The position numbers and the translations under genes are program-made. Positions 1 to 11,241 of a stretch of 64,000 nt of DNA are shown here, piece after piece. Source of the stretch: Struthio camelus (lineage: Eukaryota; Chordata; Aves; Struthioniformes; Struthionidae); the NCBI RefSeq assembly GCF_040807025.1, contig NC_090942.1, forward strand, positions 78,039,987 through 78,103,986, given 5' to 3'. The notes under the pieces are model-generated. The model was not told the origin of the DNA. It was given only the letters and a program-made list of their open reading frames with translations, and made no database searches. Numbering within the stretch: the stretch's first letter is position 1; each line of letters begins with the position of its first letter.

Positions 1-3000
1 ATAGTTCCATCTGTGACTTGCTCTGTGGAGAGGACACTGCAGTCTCCAAAGTTTGCCACAAACTCAGGAACTGCCTTAGATGCAGTGAAAGCGAACAGAA
101 CCTGACATATTTCACAAAAATCATCCTTGTTTCAGAGGCACTGTTTTTACTAAAGAGAACTGTCACCTGTGGCACACCTGGCAGTCCAGTTTTCACCCGT
201 CACACAGCACTTTCCTAGGCCATGTGGCCAAATTTCCTTTTAATCTTTGAATGAAAATGAGGATATAGAAGGGATGCTGTACTGTGGTCTCGTCCTGGCG
301 CAGTCAGGGCAGTACACACATCCAACAGCTGGGAAGTGTTCCCCCTGGTTGCACCCCAGAAGCATCAGTATCATGCAGTCACATTTATCAGGAGTAATCT
401 CCAGATACATCCAAGCAAGTGTGAGACGTTCCAGTTTCTCTTCTGGGAATCTGGAACTTCTGCCTGATCCAGATCGTTGTTGCTCTAAGGGAACTCCAGG
501 CAGAAGATCTGCAGAAGTCTCTAGCCTCTAACCAAGACTGAGGAACAGCGGGGTAAATTCCATGCTTTCATGGCCTGCTCTCCCATAAGTTTTCCAAAGG
601 AAAGGGAAATGCTGATTCCTGCCTCTTGTTGCTAAGGAAGCCTGCTGAACTGCCAGCATCCACTGTGATTTTCTCTACCGTCTCATCAGAAGTTGGCTGC
701 ACTGAGATGGTACGTATTTAATGGATTTCCTATAGTCTCACTAAACTACAGAAACACTTTTGAGTCAAAATTTCTTCCCTAACCTGTGTATGACTTACCC
801 CCAAATCCTAAACCTAATTAATTCTCTCTGCTCAGTCTGTCCCACTTCATGCCTTCCCAAACAAACTTTAGGCTATTTTGTGAACTAGTTCAAAGACACC
901 AAGCAAATAACAATTACCAGTCCTTATTCAAGAATATCAGAAAGATCTGCTCAGTAAGTATAGTCCTAAAATACTGCTGCACAAAGCAGCAGACAGGAGA
1001 TCCCTCCTGTCTCTCAAAATTTCCTGGCCAGTTTTTCTACATCTTTTTTGTACTTCAGCGAGTAGAAATCACGCCACTGTTTGCAACCTTTTAAATATCC
1101 AGCAGTTTTCAAATGATGACATTACCTGGCAGCCTTCTTTTTCAGTGAATCTAGAGCTACCTAACAAAGCTTATCATTTGCTCCTTTTTGCCATCAGTAT
1201 TTTACTGTAAACCCTGAACCTTCCCACTGTGAACACAGAGTTTTCACTGGGGTATTTTAAGGAAGACATCGTATTTCGGGATAGCTGTCACCAAATGCAC
1301 ACTATTCTGATAGCAGGTGCTCTTTGTGGGAATCAGTCGGTTTGTCTTGAGTTCCCATAGCCACTCTTCCACTGGATTTGCTGAAGGAAGAGAGGAGACA
1401 ACCATCTCTTCCCAAACATGCTCATCCCTTTGAGCAATCTATTATTTGCTCTTTGCTTGTGTAGACTGGCATTTGCAATCAATCCCACAACAAAACTATC
1501 TGGACAAAACACCCATAGCAACCAAAGTTACACCTGAATCCATGCTTTTGGATTACTACAAAACCACAGCACTGCAGTTATTGCAACCTGTGGATAAGCC
1601 CCTCTAGTTTTGAATCTGAAGAACTGCCACCGGGATGTCCAGTATGTTCTGATCACAAGCTTCCTTCCATACAAATAGTTGTGAAAATATTCTATAGTTT
1701 TAATCTCTGGCAGAGCATGCAATAATTTTTCCCAGGAGAGCTTAACTACTGACTCAAATAAACTGTCGTCCTCTCAACTCATTTACATTCTTGTATCAAT
1801 ACTTAATCCATAAACACTACCGTGTGTGTCTAATAGAAAAGGAGATTTGAAACCCTGGTAGGTTAACCCGGAAAAACTCAGAAGAACCTTTTCATCTCTG
1901 AAAATACTAAATCACACACTGACCATTGAAATAACATTCCTTTCCTACCCTTTTTATGCAAATATTATGTAATATTGTGAAACACACAAATAAGCCTCCT
2001 CTAGTAGGATTAAAGTCCCACAAAACTGCACATCTGTGAGTCTCTGGGGAGCTGGCTAGCGTTCAAATATCTTAAGAGCAGAATTTCCCTCCTTACTGTT
2101 CTCTGTGCCAGAGTTAAATTCATTCTTTTCAAAACAATTCATATTTCTTTGGGTACAGTAGACCAGCAGCCTTGAGCTGATCCCAGCCTATTTGTAAATA
2201 CATCTAATTTTGTTCAAAGACAGTAGCATGTGCCCAGGGTATTATCTAGCTGTAGTGAACAGGCCAGGAGGAGTTCATGGACCAAAGCCTTCTCTGGTGG
2301 TCTTTCAAATACAGCTATCCACTACCAAATCAAAGGCCATCACACTGAATTGCCACAAACCTTGTCTGCAATAAAAGCTCTTTTGGGCCAATTTCCATTG
2401 ACAATCCTAACTTAATATTCAGTGTGAAGAATCAGATTAAACTGTTACAGGGTCTGGGGAATCATCTATTCATGGTCACTCACAGAAAGCCTTTTACAGG
2501 ATTCAAGGTAGTTTCTACACAGGAAACAAGTCTGCCATATTTTTTTTCTAACAAGAATTATGGTTGAAGCACAGGAACAGCTGAAGGTTCAGCTATGCTC
2601 TTCTGATATGTTTTTAACATGTCCTTGGTGGCCTTTTCTTTGCTTCCTAGCAAAAGAGAAGCTGGCTGTTCGATGTGCTGGTTCTCCTGCCGACAATCTG
2701 GAGCTAGCTGGGAACACTGCAACCTCAGTCTTTGCTGAATCAAGGAAAAAACGCTGACCCTTAACTAGAAAGTCTTTTGGACCATTCTACAGCTGCCCGT
2801 TTAAAGGAATAGTACTGTATCAGAACAAATTTAACAGAAACACCTAACTCCGTCTCACTTTCAGTTTCATCTCTTCAGTGTTTTTCCTATATTCTCTTCT
2901 TTTACTCCAGTGGCTCACGTTTTACAAGCCTCACTTCTTTTTACTGTTCACTGCATGTTAGCCACATTATCAAACATACAAGAATTCCCTCCTTCAGATC

Positions 3001-4096
3001 TACTGAAAACCTAACACGTTAAGATCCTGCCGTAAACTTTGTCCAAAAACTGGTTTCCACCAAAGGTTTCTTCTGCTGAAAGACTACCATAATGTTCAGC
3101 TGCATTTATTGTTGCAGGACAGTTTGTTCACACTGGTAAATTACTCGCTTCAGACAAACAGATCTTTAGAGGATTTGTCACAAACTGGATTACAAGGTAC
3201 CACCTGTCAATTGACAGTCACTATTAGCCACCAAAAAAGGCATAAGCAAACAGTTTCACTTTGAGTCTGCTTATCCAGACTGGTCTAATAATTGTCATGT
3301 TTGAAGCTATGTCCACGTTGGTGAATAACCAAGCTCCCATTCCTGTCTCTCAACTACCCAGTTTTAAGTATATGCGGGGACGGGTCCTTGGTTTTCCATG
3401 CTTTGCCCACTAATTATTGCTATCCCTTGCTTTTTTTTTTTTTTTTTTTTGAAATGAGACACGCTGTCGCTAGACATTTTCATGCTGTAGCCTGGCTAGC
3501 TGTATGAAAGGCTTTTTACTTTTTTTTCTGATGTCTGCATTTAGTCAAACTATTTCTTTGCATTACAATAAATTTACTTTGTCTCATAAACCAACTGTAT
3601 TACTTTCACTGATAGTTTGAAAATGAAACAGACTGTAACCTCTTTTCCAGTGTTTACAGAGTTCATGACAGTCAGTTCTCAGCCTCCTTATACATGCTTG
3701 CTTCCTGTTCCAGCATGGCTGTAAGAAGTGATGGGTTTATGAGTTCAGAGCTCCATGGGTAAATTCCAGTGCCTTTCTGGGGGCCTCTAGCTTCCTTCCA
3801 CTTGCCTTGGTCCAGAAAAACATATATAAATTGATCTACTGATAATTTATTTACCCCAGATATATTTATTGCTATCTGTGCATTCTACAAGCCTCCATAG
3901 TCCTCTGCAAGTTAGATGAGGTCTCTCATTTCTCTTCTTTCCTAATTCTCGCTTATCCTCTAGCCCCCACAGACTTTAAATCAATGGCCCAGGGCTCCCT
4001 CGAAGATGAGGATAATTCCATCTCTTTCTGGTGGGTGAGTTGTGTAACGCCATCGGAACTGGATGTGATGCTACATCCCTTCTGTTCCTTTTTCAG
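1..4096. other. intergenic AT-rich DNA, no gene recognised
   Basis: I see no exon-like reading frame with convincing splice sites, no RNA gene and no recognisable transposon here. Open frames are short and have no familiar protein motifs. The only obvious simple sequence is a 20-base T run at 3431-3450. In birds and mammals the MPPED1 5' side faces SCUBE1, transcribed the other way, so this may be the spacer between the two genes; that is inference from known synteny, and no SCUBE1 exon was recognised. Confidence 0.5.
3431..3450. repeat. poly(T) tract
   Basis: Uninterrupted run of 20 T residues. No SINE body is recognisable beside it, so it is probably simple sequence rather than the tail of a retroposon. 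Confidence 0.85.
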
Positions 4097-4392
4097 CTGT
4101 GCATTTGGGCGATGAGGAGGAGGTGAGCCGAACAGGATTCCCACTGAATCTTCCCCTTCAGAAAGAACATCTTCTGCATTTGATGGCCTGGGACATTCCA
4201 GAAATCTTCCGGGACTTTGTGGGTAACGAGAACGTTAGGAAAATGATGGAATTGTTTCACATTGATGCAGAGCACATGCACTACTCTGTATTTGTCACTA
4301 AGGAGTTACAGGAGAGAACAGCCATCTCCTCATTTACGCAAAATGAAGCTGGAGATAAAGGACCACCACTTGACTGGAGCGGTGGCCAGTAG
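4097..4392 (+). CDS. putative terminal coding exon of an unrecognised gene
   Basis: A strong acceptor (pyrimidine run ending TTTTTCAG at 4089-4096) is followed by a frame open from the splice site to a TAG at 4390-4392, about 98 codons. The frame has no need of its own start codon. The peptide is charged and protein-like, with an acidic start (residues near GDEEE), a run of hydrophobic and helical-looking sequence in the middle (LLHLMAWDIPEIFRDFVGN) and a polar C-terminus. An AATAAA at 4906-4911 would end a UTR of about 530 bases, so acceptor, frame, stop and poly(A) signal are in the order expected for a last exon. I do not recognise the family and found no upstream partner exon. Alternatives are an lncRNA exon or a chance ORF beside a cryptic acceptor. 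Confidence 0.3.
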
Positions 4393-4905
4393 TCGGAAGG
4401 GCTCTGGAGAGGGGAGCCCAGCTGCTCCAGGCTCCTGTGCCAGGCAGTCATGGAAGGTCCCTCAAGGAAAAAGCTCACGGGGGGCTGAAGAGGAAATCGC
4501 ACCACACTGCCTGGAGCAGGCATCCCTTTGGGCTGTTACACCGAGCCTGCAGTCTACTAGAAATTTGGGAAACCCTGCCAGGAAGATAATAGATCTTTTG
4601 AAGGAGAAGCTTATTATTTCCTGTACGCTTAAACTGAAGGTGTAGCAGAAGAGGAAGCACTTGAGGCCCTCCACCAGGCTGCAACAAAGCAGCCACTCAA
4701 ATATTGGCATTATTGTCTTACTGAAGGTCAAACAGAGCTGTAGTAGTACTGTTAGGAAAGGAAAAGAAGAGTCTTAGCTCATGTGTTTTTCTCTAAATGG
4801 TAGATACATGCTTTCCCTTACCTCTGAATTTCCTTGTCATGATGGGTTTATTTGACTGCATTGTGTGCTTCTGTGATTTAATTGTTATGTTATTAGGGTG
4901 AGTAA

Positions 4906-4911
4906 AATAAA
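4906..4911 (+). terminator. candidate poly(A) signal AATAAA
   Basis: Canonical hexamer followed within 30 bases by a T-rich stretch (TTTTCTTTTGCTGT), the usual layout of a cleavage and polyadenylation site. It would serve the putative terminal exon at 4097. AATAAA is common by chance in AT-rich DNA, so it supports that exon only in combination. Confidence 0.3.
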
Positions 4912-4930
4912 GCTGCAGCTTTTCTTTTGC

Positions 4931-7900
4931 TGTATTAGCCCGGTTTAATTACATTTGGGAAAGGCGAAAAGGAGAGTGGGAGCTTGCCAACATTAATGCT
5001 GTCTGTCATTCACAGCCCATTGATGACAAGGAGTTGAAAGCTTGGCAGTTACTCTGGTAATCAGCAACCTGGCTGATGACGAATGGAAAAGATTATGTGA
5101 AATTTCCTGAAAGGGGGAAAAAAAAGAGTTCTCCAAAGAAATAAAATACAAAACAAGAACAAAGGGCAAAAAAACCCAAACCCCAACTTCTAAATCCAAC
5201 ACTAAATCCTTTGTATAACATTTACATGAAAGACACTACATGAAACAGTTATAATAAAAGAAAAATTCCACTAGTAAACTGTGTTTAATGTCTATAAAAG
5301 GGATCTATGTTCCTAAAATAGGAGCACAAATATGTCTACTTGATTGTTGCTAAAAGTGATTTGGAAATGGACTTTTTCCCCGTAGCTGAAGAATATGTAT
5401 CACTGGTAGAAAAAACACCTTTCATCACTATAGATGGCATCTCAGTTACATTTTTTAATTTATTAACATTGAAAAGAAACTAATCGTTAGAGCCATTCCA
5501 AATACATCACTCCTAATCTCTTTGTTTTCTTCTTTGTATTTACTCTACTTAATTTTCTCTTTTTAATACAGGAGAATGCACATTTATTTCATCTTATTAT
5601 GAATAACATAGGGAACATTCAGGCTACTTCTAGAGGTATTTGTAATACTCCAGCCTTCAACACAGTAGTGATCTTCAAGAAAAACTCCAGTAAAATAAAA
5701 CTGGTAACTACATCGGTATTTAAGAAGGAGAAAAAAATCTACAGTGGTTATTTGGTTTTGCTGTGACCTACACAATGGATGATTTGCGACATTTCTCATT
5801 TGTCTTAATTAAAACCTGAATGTAATTCCAAACCCATTTTTGGCATCTCTGAGAGGAAACAATGCTGACTTCTCTGAGGTTTTGTGCTGTCATTTTTCTG
5901 TAGCTGCTGGATATACCTACTCAATTTCACACTTCACATAATTACTCTTTAGTATTCCAGACTTATACCTTTCATTTTGCTTGTGATGGGCAAGTTAAAA
6001 GGACCTATGGTATCTATAGTGTTATTATACTATAGTTTTAAAAATAAGAAAAGCCTGTAATTGGACAATGTACAATTGTTTTTTCGGTATGTGAGCAAAT
6101 GTGATTTTTTTGTCTCTTCTGTTGAACACAGCATATCACAAGAAAAAAACAAATGCCTTTTAATCATGGTGTTAAGCAACTGAGGCAATTTAGAGTTTAC
6201 CAGCAGGTAATGTTGACTGTGCAAGACTCTGAATAGGGAATTTCTCTTTCACACTGTTGAAGAGATACATCACTATGTGGCTTCAGGCTTTTTTCCCACA
6301 GGCAATGTACAGCAGTTCCACGTTTTAAGACGAGTTGGAGGGTACATCTCAGCACAGTTGAAAGAAGATCACTGAGCTTTAATGGAAAAATACATATGAA
6401 TAGGAATTACTTGACTGATACATTTAGTGCTAAGAATTAGCTATATATTTGTTAGGTTAAAATATAATGCATGCTAAATACCTCCTCCCACCAAAGAAAT
6501 GACAATGGAATATTATATTTATGTATTAGATCCAGTTTTAAGTTTCTGTGGAAAAGATAAAAAAGTCAGAGTAAAAACCCTATAGCACTTTTTATGTTAG
6601 CAATGAAGTTCCACTGCCCAAATAATAGGGCTCTTCATTGCTGGACAAGGCTACTTTGTAGACAAGGCTTCCTACATACGTCCTTTTCTCCATGTGGTGA
6701 TTATGCCCAGGCACAACTTGATGTTTTTCTGTATTTGTCCAGTTTTCATGGACGTGCAGTAATGCATCAGAGCTCAGCTTCACAAACGCTGACTTGCATT
6801 CAGGAGTCCTGGCTAAGACCACCCTGAATGTATAGCTCAGCTGTACTTGCACATGTGCATTAAATCTGACCCTTCAGCAGGCATTCTGTGTATGAGCAGT
6901 AAGTCAGACAAGTCTAGGAAGTATTGACTTAGTGCATATGAATAGACTAGCTCTGCAATGAACGCACAGGAAGTCTAACATGTCAAAGAAGCACAGAGGA
7001 TGGGAACTGGATAACATAAGAGAGGATGGTTTGCAGGTTTCAGAGCTATAGGTTGTCAGTCAGCGGCAGTCTACTGTTCCTCTTCTGCAGGGACACCGTG
7101 CTGACAGAAGTCTACAAGAACCCTTATCCATAAAAATCAAACTGCCTGAGGTTCATAAAAAATCCTGAAGTAGATTAGATCTGTTCACTTACTGCATGGT
7201 TTTAAAGCAGATTTAAAATAAATTGTACATAAATAATTGTCAACCACCAAGAAGCCAAATGAAATAAAAAAGCAGAAATAAAGTGTTACACTATTACATG
7301 GGATTCTTTTTTCTCTACTAGCCCTTTCTGCCTTCCCCAGTGATCTCCTGAACTTCATTTTCCCAACTATCTTTCACTTTAGATAAGCAGATCATTTCCT
7401 CCCCTATCACTTGAAATCCATTTTTGTCATTTGCTATATAAGTGAAGGTTCACATACCACAATTTCTGTTGTCAAATGTGATCATTCAAAAACAGAACAT
7501 AAAAGCTCTTCCACCTTCCAGTAACTATCTCTTTGTACAATAAAGAGCAACTAGTTAGTGCTTTTTTGCTTCGTTATCCCATAAGCTGGATCAAGATCCC
7601 ATTACAAGTTCTGACTAACTGGAAAATGTATTATTCCATTATATTTCAAAAAAAAAAATCAAATAATATTTTTCTTGGTATTTTATCTCCATCTATTCAA
7701 ATTATATTTGAAATTACAGCTAACTTAGGTTTTATCCTTGATGTCATGTACTGCAGTAACTTAAGATAATACATCATAGATGCTTGCTGCTAAAGTTTTG
7801 AAGATGGTGATGCCACTGAATTGACTGAAGTCACTAGCTAAGCAGATGGAACAGGATGGAACTGCTGCAGGAAAACAATTTTTGAGAGCTGCAGCTTCTC

Positions 7901-9040
7901 CTGCAGACAGGATGAATATCTTCTTTCAATTCATTCGAGTAATTCATTTAATACTATTTAACCTAAAGCTGAAAAATCAACTTAACAGTTGAAAAAGCAA
8001 GATTGCCTATTCTCCTCCTTCAGTCTACAGCTAAATCTGAGAGGCTAGATCTACTTTCTCTAAGATTGTGAAGGACATGGTTACTAAAAGCTGCAAATTT
8101 AATTCCCTTTCTGTGGGTCATTATTTCAGTTGTTTCATAAAATATTTTAGAATGCAAACATGCTTTTGAAATGTATCAATCAGGGGCATTTAAGGTCTTA
8201 ATTAATGAACAATTTAAAATGATGCTATGTAAATTTTAACTGAATGACAGTTTACAGACAAATAGAGCTTGACATATAACATAAAAAGCTAAAAATGTAA
8301 AGCATTCTCTATTTTGTAACATAATAAAGGGTAAGAAATTAGTATTCTGAATAAAAGCTTTTAAAGCTAAGTAATTGAACGTGTGTAGGTATAATGTAAT
8401 TTATTTGTTGGGATGGAGTACCTAAACAGCTAGATTTGGTAATACTAATCAGTTGCAAATTTAAGTTTGCATATTAAACAAAAACTGAAAATCAGTTTCT
8501 CTTTGGAAAGACAGCTAAAAATATATATATATAAATTACTAAGATCGAGATTTTTCTGCTTGTTCTTTTAAACCATAAATAAAATGAAGGATTTACATCA
8601 AACCACTCTTACCATATCTGGAACGTTTTCTCACCAACTATTAATATTAAATACAATAATGAATAAGAATGGTACTTAGCAGATTTCCTTTTTTTTCTGG
8701 TAGGAATTTATTACTCAGACTTCCCATGGGGAAACTATACAGCCTCAAGATTTCCAAAAAAGGGTGCCTGTAATTACATTTCTAAGGTTGTATTCAGGCA
8801 TCTGAATAAGTGAATTGATTGTGAATACACTCTGCAGCTTCTCATAGGTCCTAACCATTAGGCTGATCAAAAAATTTTCGAGCATATTTATATTGTTGTA
8901 AAAATGCTGACATGTCAAAATGCAAACTTTCAAGATAAATGCATGTTATCCCACTAACAGAAACTGTGAGGGTGGGTTCTCAGGTCGTTTTCAGTTTCTG
9001 ACACACAGCCCAACCCCATCTCCATCTGCACAAAGATAGT
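4931..9040. other. AT-rich intergenic DNA, no gene recognised
   Basis: No convincing exon, RNA gene or transposon was seen. Open frames are short and not conserved-looking. A small 9-bp hairpin (arms 6014-6022 and 6027-6035, loop TATT) and an AT dinucleotide run near 8521-8534 are the only local structures noticed. Confidence 0.5.
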
Positions 9041-9125
9041 AGCTGATAATAGCTGATAATAGCTCAGTGGGTAGCAGAGATACATACCTCACACATGGAG
9101 GCCTGGGTTCAAGTTTGGCCTCTGC
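9041..9125 (+). repeat. tRNA-derived SINE-like relic
   Basis: TAGCTCAGTGGGTAGCA at 9060-9076 fits a pol III A box and tRNA D-arm, and GGGTTCAAGTTTGG at 9107-9120 resembles a B box and T loop at about the right spacing. A 4-bp CCTC/GAGG stem with a 7-base loop lies between them, like an anticodon arm. The acceptor, D and T stems no longer pair properly, so this is not a working tRNA. The order of words (CCTGGGTTCAA, then CTCTGC) recalls MIR-like tRNA-derived SINE heads. Two tandem copies of AGCTGATAAT (9041-9060) precede it. Confidence 0.5.
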
Positions 9126-9891
9126 TTTGGTCTGCTGGGCTGGTGTGAGATACATTCCTGTATTTCCTCCAGAAAATGTTGCAATGCCCTTTATTTCATT
9201 CTGTCATAAAACAAATGCCAAAATGTCAATGCTCTTTTATAGAATGGATTTTTTATTTTTCAGCTCAGCATTTAAAAAAAAAACTGTTTTATCAGTGCTA
9301 AAGTCACTATGAGCACTAAAGGCTGCCCTAAGTCTGCGAATTGTTGCTAGATATCCAGCAGAATTCCTTGCCTACTGGAACAAGCATGCAGGAATTAAAT
9401 TTATTCTGGGAAGGATTTTAAAATATTTCATTTTAGAATCGCTCGACAATCGCGCAGTAAGGCCCTTTCTATGTAATTTGCCTCTCCTCAATGTATGCAT
9501 TTAACTCTCCTGCTCTCCACTCATAATATCATAGGAGTATAATATTATATATTTATGATTCTTTCATGGCCTGATTTTTGAAGCGAACAGAAACTGTGCA
9601 TGCTCAGTACCTTTGAGAAATATAGGAGAGGCTGGCAGGGAAGGGGGCCTTCCCCTCCACCGCCACCTGCAAAGTTCCCCGCTACCTTTGGCCGCATCTG
9701 CCCACCCGCCCGCCTGCCTGCCGAGACCCCGCGCCCGCCACGGCCACCGCAGCCACTTCGGGAGTGGCGGGGAGAGGGAGAGGGAGGCTCTGCCGGCCCC
9801 CAGGCAGCGCCCGGAAGGGGTGAACTGCGGCCGCCGTCCGGCTGCCGGCTCCTAGCGTGGAGACAGCGGCTCCGGCCGGCGCGCCCCGCCT

Positions 9892-10005
9892 GGGCGCCCT
9901 CGCGCCTAACGGCCGCCCTCGCGCCTAACGGCCGCTCTCCCGCTTGACGGCCGCCCTCGCGGCTAACGGTCGCTTTCGCGCCTAACGGCCGCCCTCGCAC
10001 CTAAC
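9892..10005. repeat. six-copy 19-bp tandem array with Myb-like sites
   Basis: Six units of exactly 19 bases tile this interval with consensus GGCCGCCCTCGCGCCTAAC. At the unit boundaries the sequence reads TAACGG five times (9907, 9926, 9964, 9983, 10002) and TGACGG once (9945). YAACGG matches the core recognised by Myb-family factors. The fifth unit also contains TTTCGCGC (9974-9981), an E2F-like site. That the array is regulatory is inference; it could be a neutral minisatellite. Confidence 0.8.
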
Positions 10006-10544
10006 GGCCGGCGCGGCAGGCCCCTGCGGCAGCGCCCTTCAAACTTCGCCTCCTCCCTGACGGGAGGAGGAAGGCGACGGGGCATGGCGGCCCGGGACAC
10101 CCCCCGCCCGCCCGCCCGCCCGCCACCGTCGCTCGCCCCCCTCCTCAGGGCCCTGGCTCAACTCTGCCCGGGGCGGTCCCGCCGGCGGCCCGCGGGGCGC
10201 CGCGATGGCAGCGTAGCCTCCCCCTGCGGCCGGGAGCGGCCCTGCGCCGCCCCCCGCACCCCCCCACCCCGCGCTGACCCCCGCCCGAGGCGAGGCGGGA
10301 GGGCGCCAACCCCGGCCGCCGCCGCAGCCCGGCCGCGGGGCGGCAGCTCGCTCCGGCTCCGGCTGCAGCCGCGGCGGGGGCCATGGAGCGTCGCGGGCCC
10401 CGCCGGGCCGGCCGCGGCCCCGGCAGCTCCGCGCTCTGGCGGCGGGGGGCACGGCTGGCCGGCCGGCCGGCCGGCGGGGCTCCCCGGCGGGGCGGGGAGG
10501 AGGGGAGGGCCGGCGGTGGGGGATTCCTGGCCCCCCAAAGGAGG

Positions 10545-10588
10545 TGGGGGAGGCGGGGGAGGGGAGGCGGGGGAGGGGAGGTTGGGCT
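10545..10588 (+). other. G-quadruplex-prone tract
   Basis: Successive runs of five, five, four, five, four and three G separated by one to three bases on the + strand, enough for an intramolecular four-tetrad quadruplex. It sits just upstream of the candidate first-exon splice donor at 10653. Confidence 0.65.
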
Positions 10589-10652
10589 CCCGGAGAAGGA
10601 GGCGATCGCTCGCACAAAATCCTGCGTCTTCAAAGCAGCCCCGGCGGGCAGG

Positions 10653-10658
10653 GTGAGT
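10653..10658 (+). other. MPPED1: candidate splice donor of non-coding first exon
   Basis: CAGG followed by GTGAGT is a near-ideal donor, placed inside the CpG island in the right orientation to join the MPPED1 coding exon near 25.4 kb. The long ORF begun at ATG 10084 runs into this donor, but after splicing it would be out of frame with MPPED1, so the exon is best read as 5' UTR. The start site of the exon cannot be fixed from sequence. Confidence 0.35.
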
Positions 10659-11064
10659 ATTTTGGGCCTCCCTCCCCGGCGCCCCCTGCCCCGCCGCGGG
10701 GATGGGGAGCGGGGGAGGGACCCACGCGGCCCTCGCGGTGGGGTCTGGCCCCGGCCCCGGCCCCGGGCGGGGGTGGGGGGGGGGGGATCGTGCGCAGGGC
10801 CCGGTCCCTGCTGCCTGATCGGTTCAAGGCAGCTTGGTTCAAGCCTCCGCGCTGCCTTCCCGGCTGGGGACTGAGGAGCCCGGGGCGGGGGGGGGAGGAA
10901 TGGGGCTGCGTGTGCTGCCGTGCGAGGGTCTGACACCCCCCCCCACCTATGCACCCCCAAGCGCGTCAGGGTTTTGCTTCTCCCAATCAAGCCTCCCCGT
11001 GGTTTCTCTTTGCTTCTTAAAAAAAAAAAAAAAAGCCCCAAAGCTAGAGAGTGAGGCAGTCACC

Positions 11065-11100
11065 GGGGTGGGGGGGGGATGAGGGGTTAGGGGGGGAAGG
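11065..11100 (+). other. G-quadruplex-prone tract
   Basis: Several runs of four to nine G, including a GGGGTTAGGGGGGG segment, satisfy the usual quadruplex pattern. A similar G-rich run lies at 10768-10787. Confidence 0.55.
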
Positions 11101-11235
11101 GCTTCTCTGAGGAGCAGGAGCTGGAGAGAGGCGGAGGGAGAGCCGCCGACATCCTCGCAGCGCCCCGCGCTCTGCCTCGGCGCTGCTCTGCCGGCGCCTG
11201 CCGTCCGCCGGGCTGGAGGCAGGGGGTGTGTGAAG

Positions 11236-11241
11236 GTAAGG
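11236..11241 (+). other. MPPED1: second candidate first-exon splice donor
   Basis: TGAAG followed by GTAAGG is a good donor near the 3' part of the CpG island. It is an alternative to, or used alongside, the one at 10653 for a non-coding first exon. Sequence alone does not decide between them. Confidence 0.3.

Noticed and set aside
9067-9125. Functional tRNA gene
   Set aside because: D, T and acceptor stems do not pair; only the promoter-box words remain.
10084-10656. 190-codon ORF from an ATG in good context in the first CpG island
   Set aside because: Low-complexity Pro/Arg/Gly/Ala peptide in stop-poor GC-rich DNA, with equally long ORFs on the other strand. Splicing at 10653 would not join it in frame to MPPED1.
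10145-11041. 298-codon minus-strand ORF in the same island
   Set aside because: Same compositional artefact; no SCUBE1-like signal peptide or EGF residues and no other family motif.
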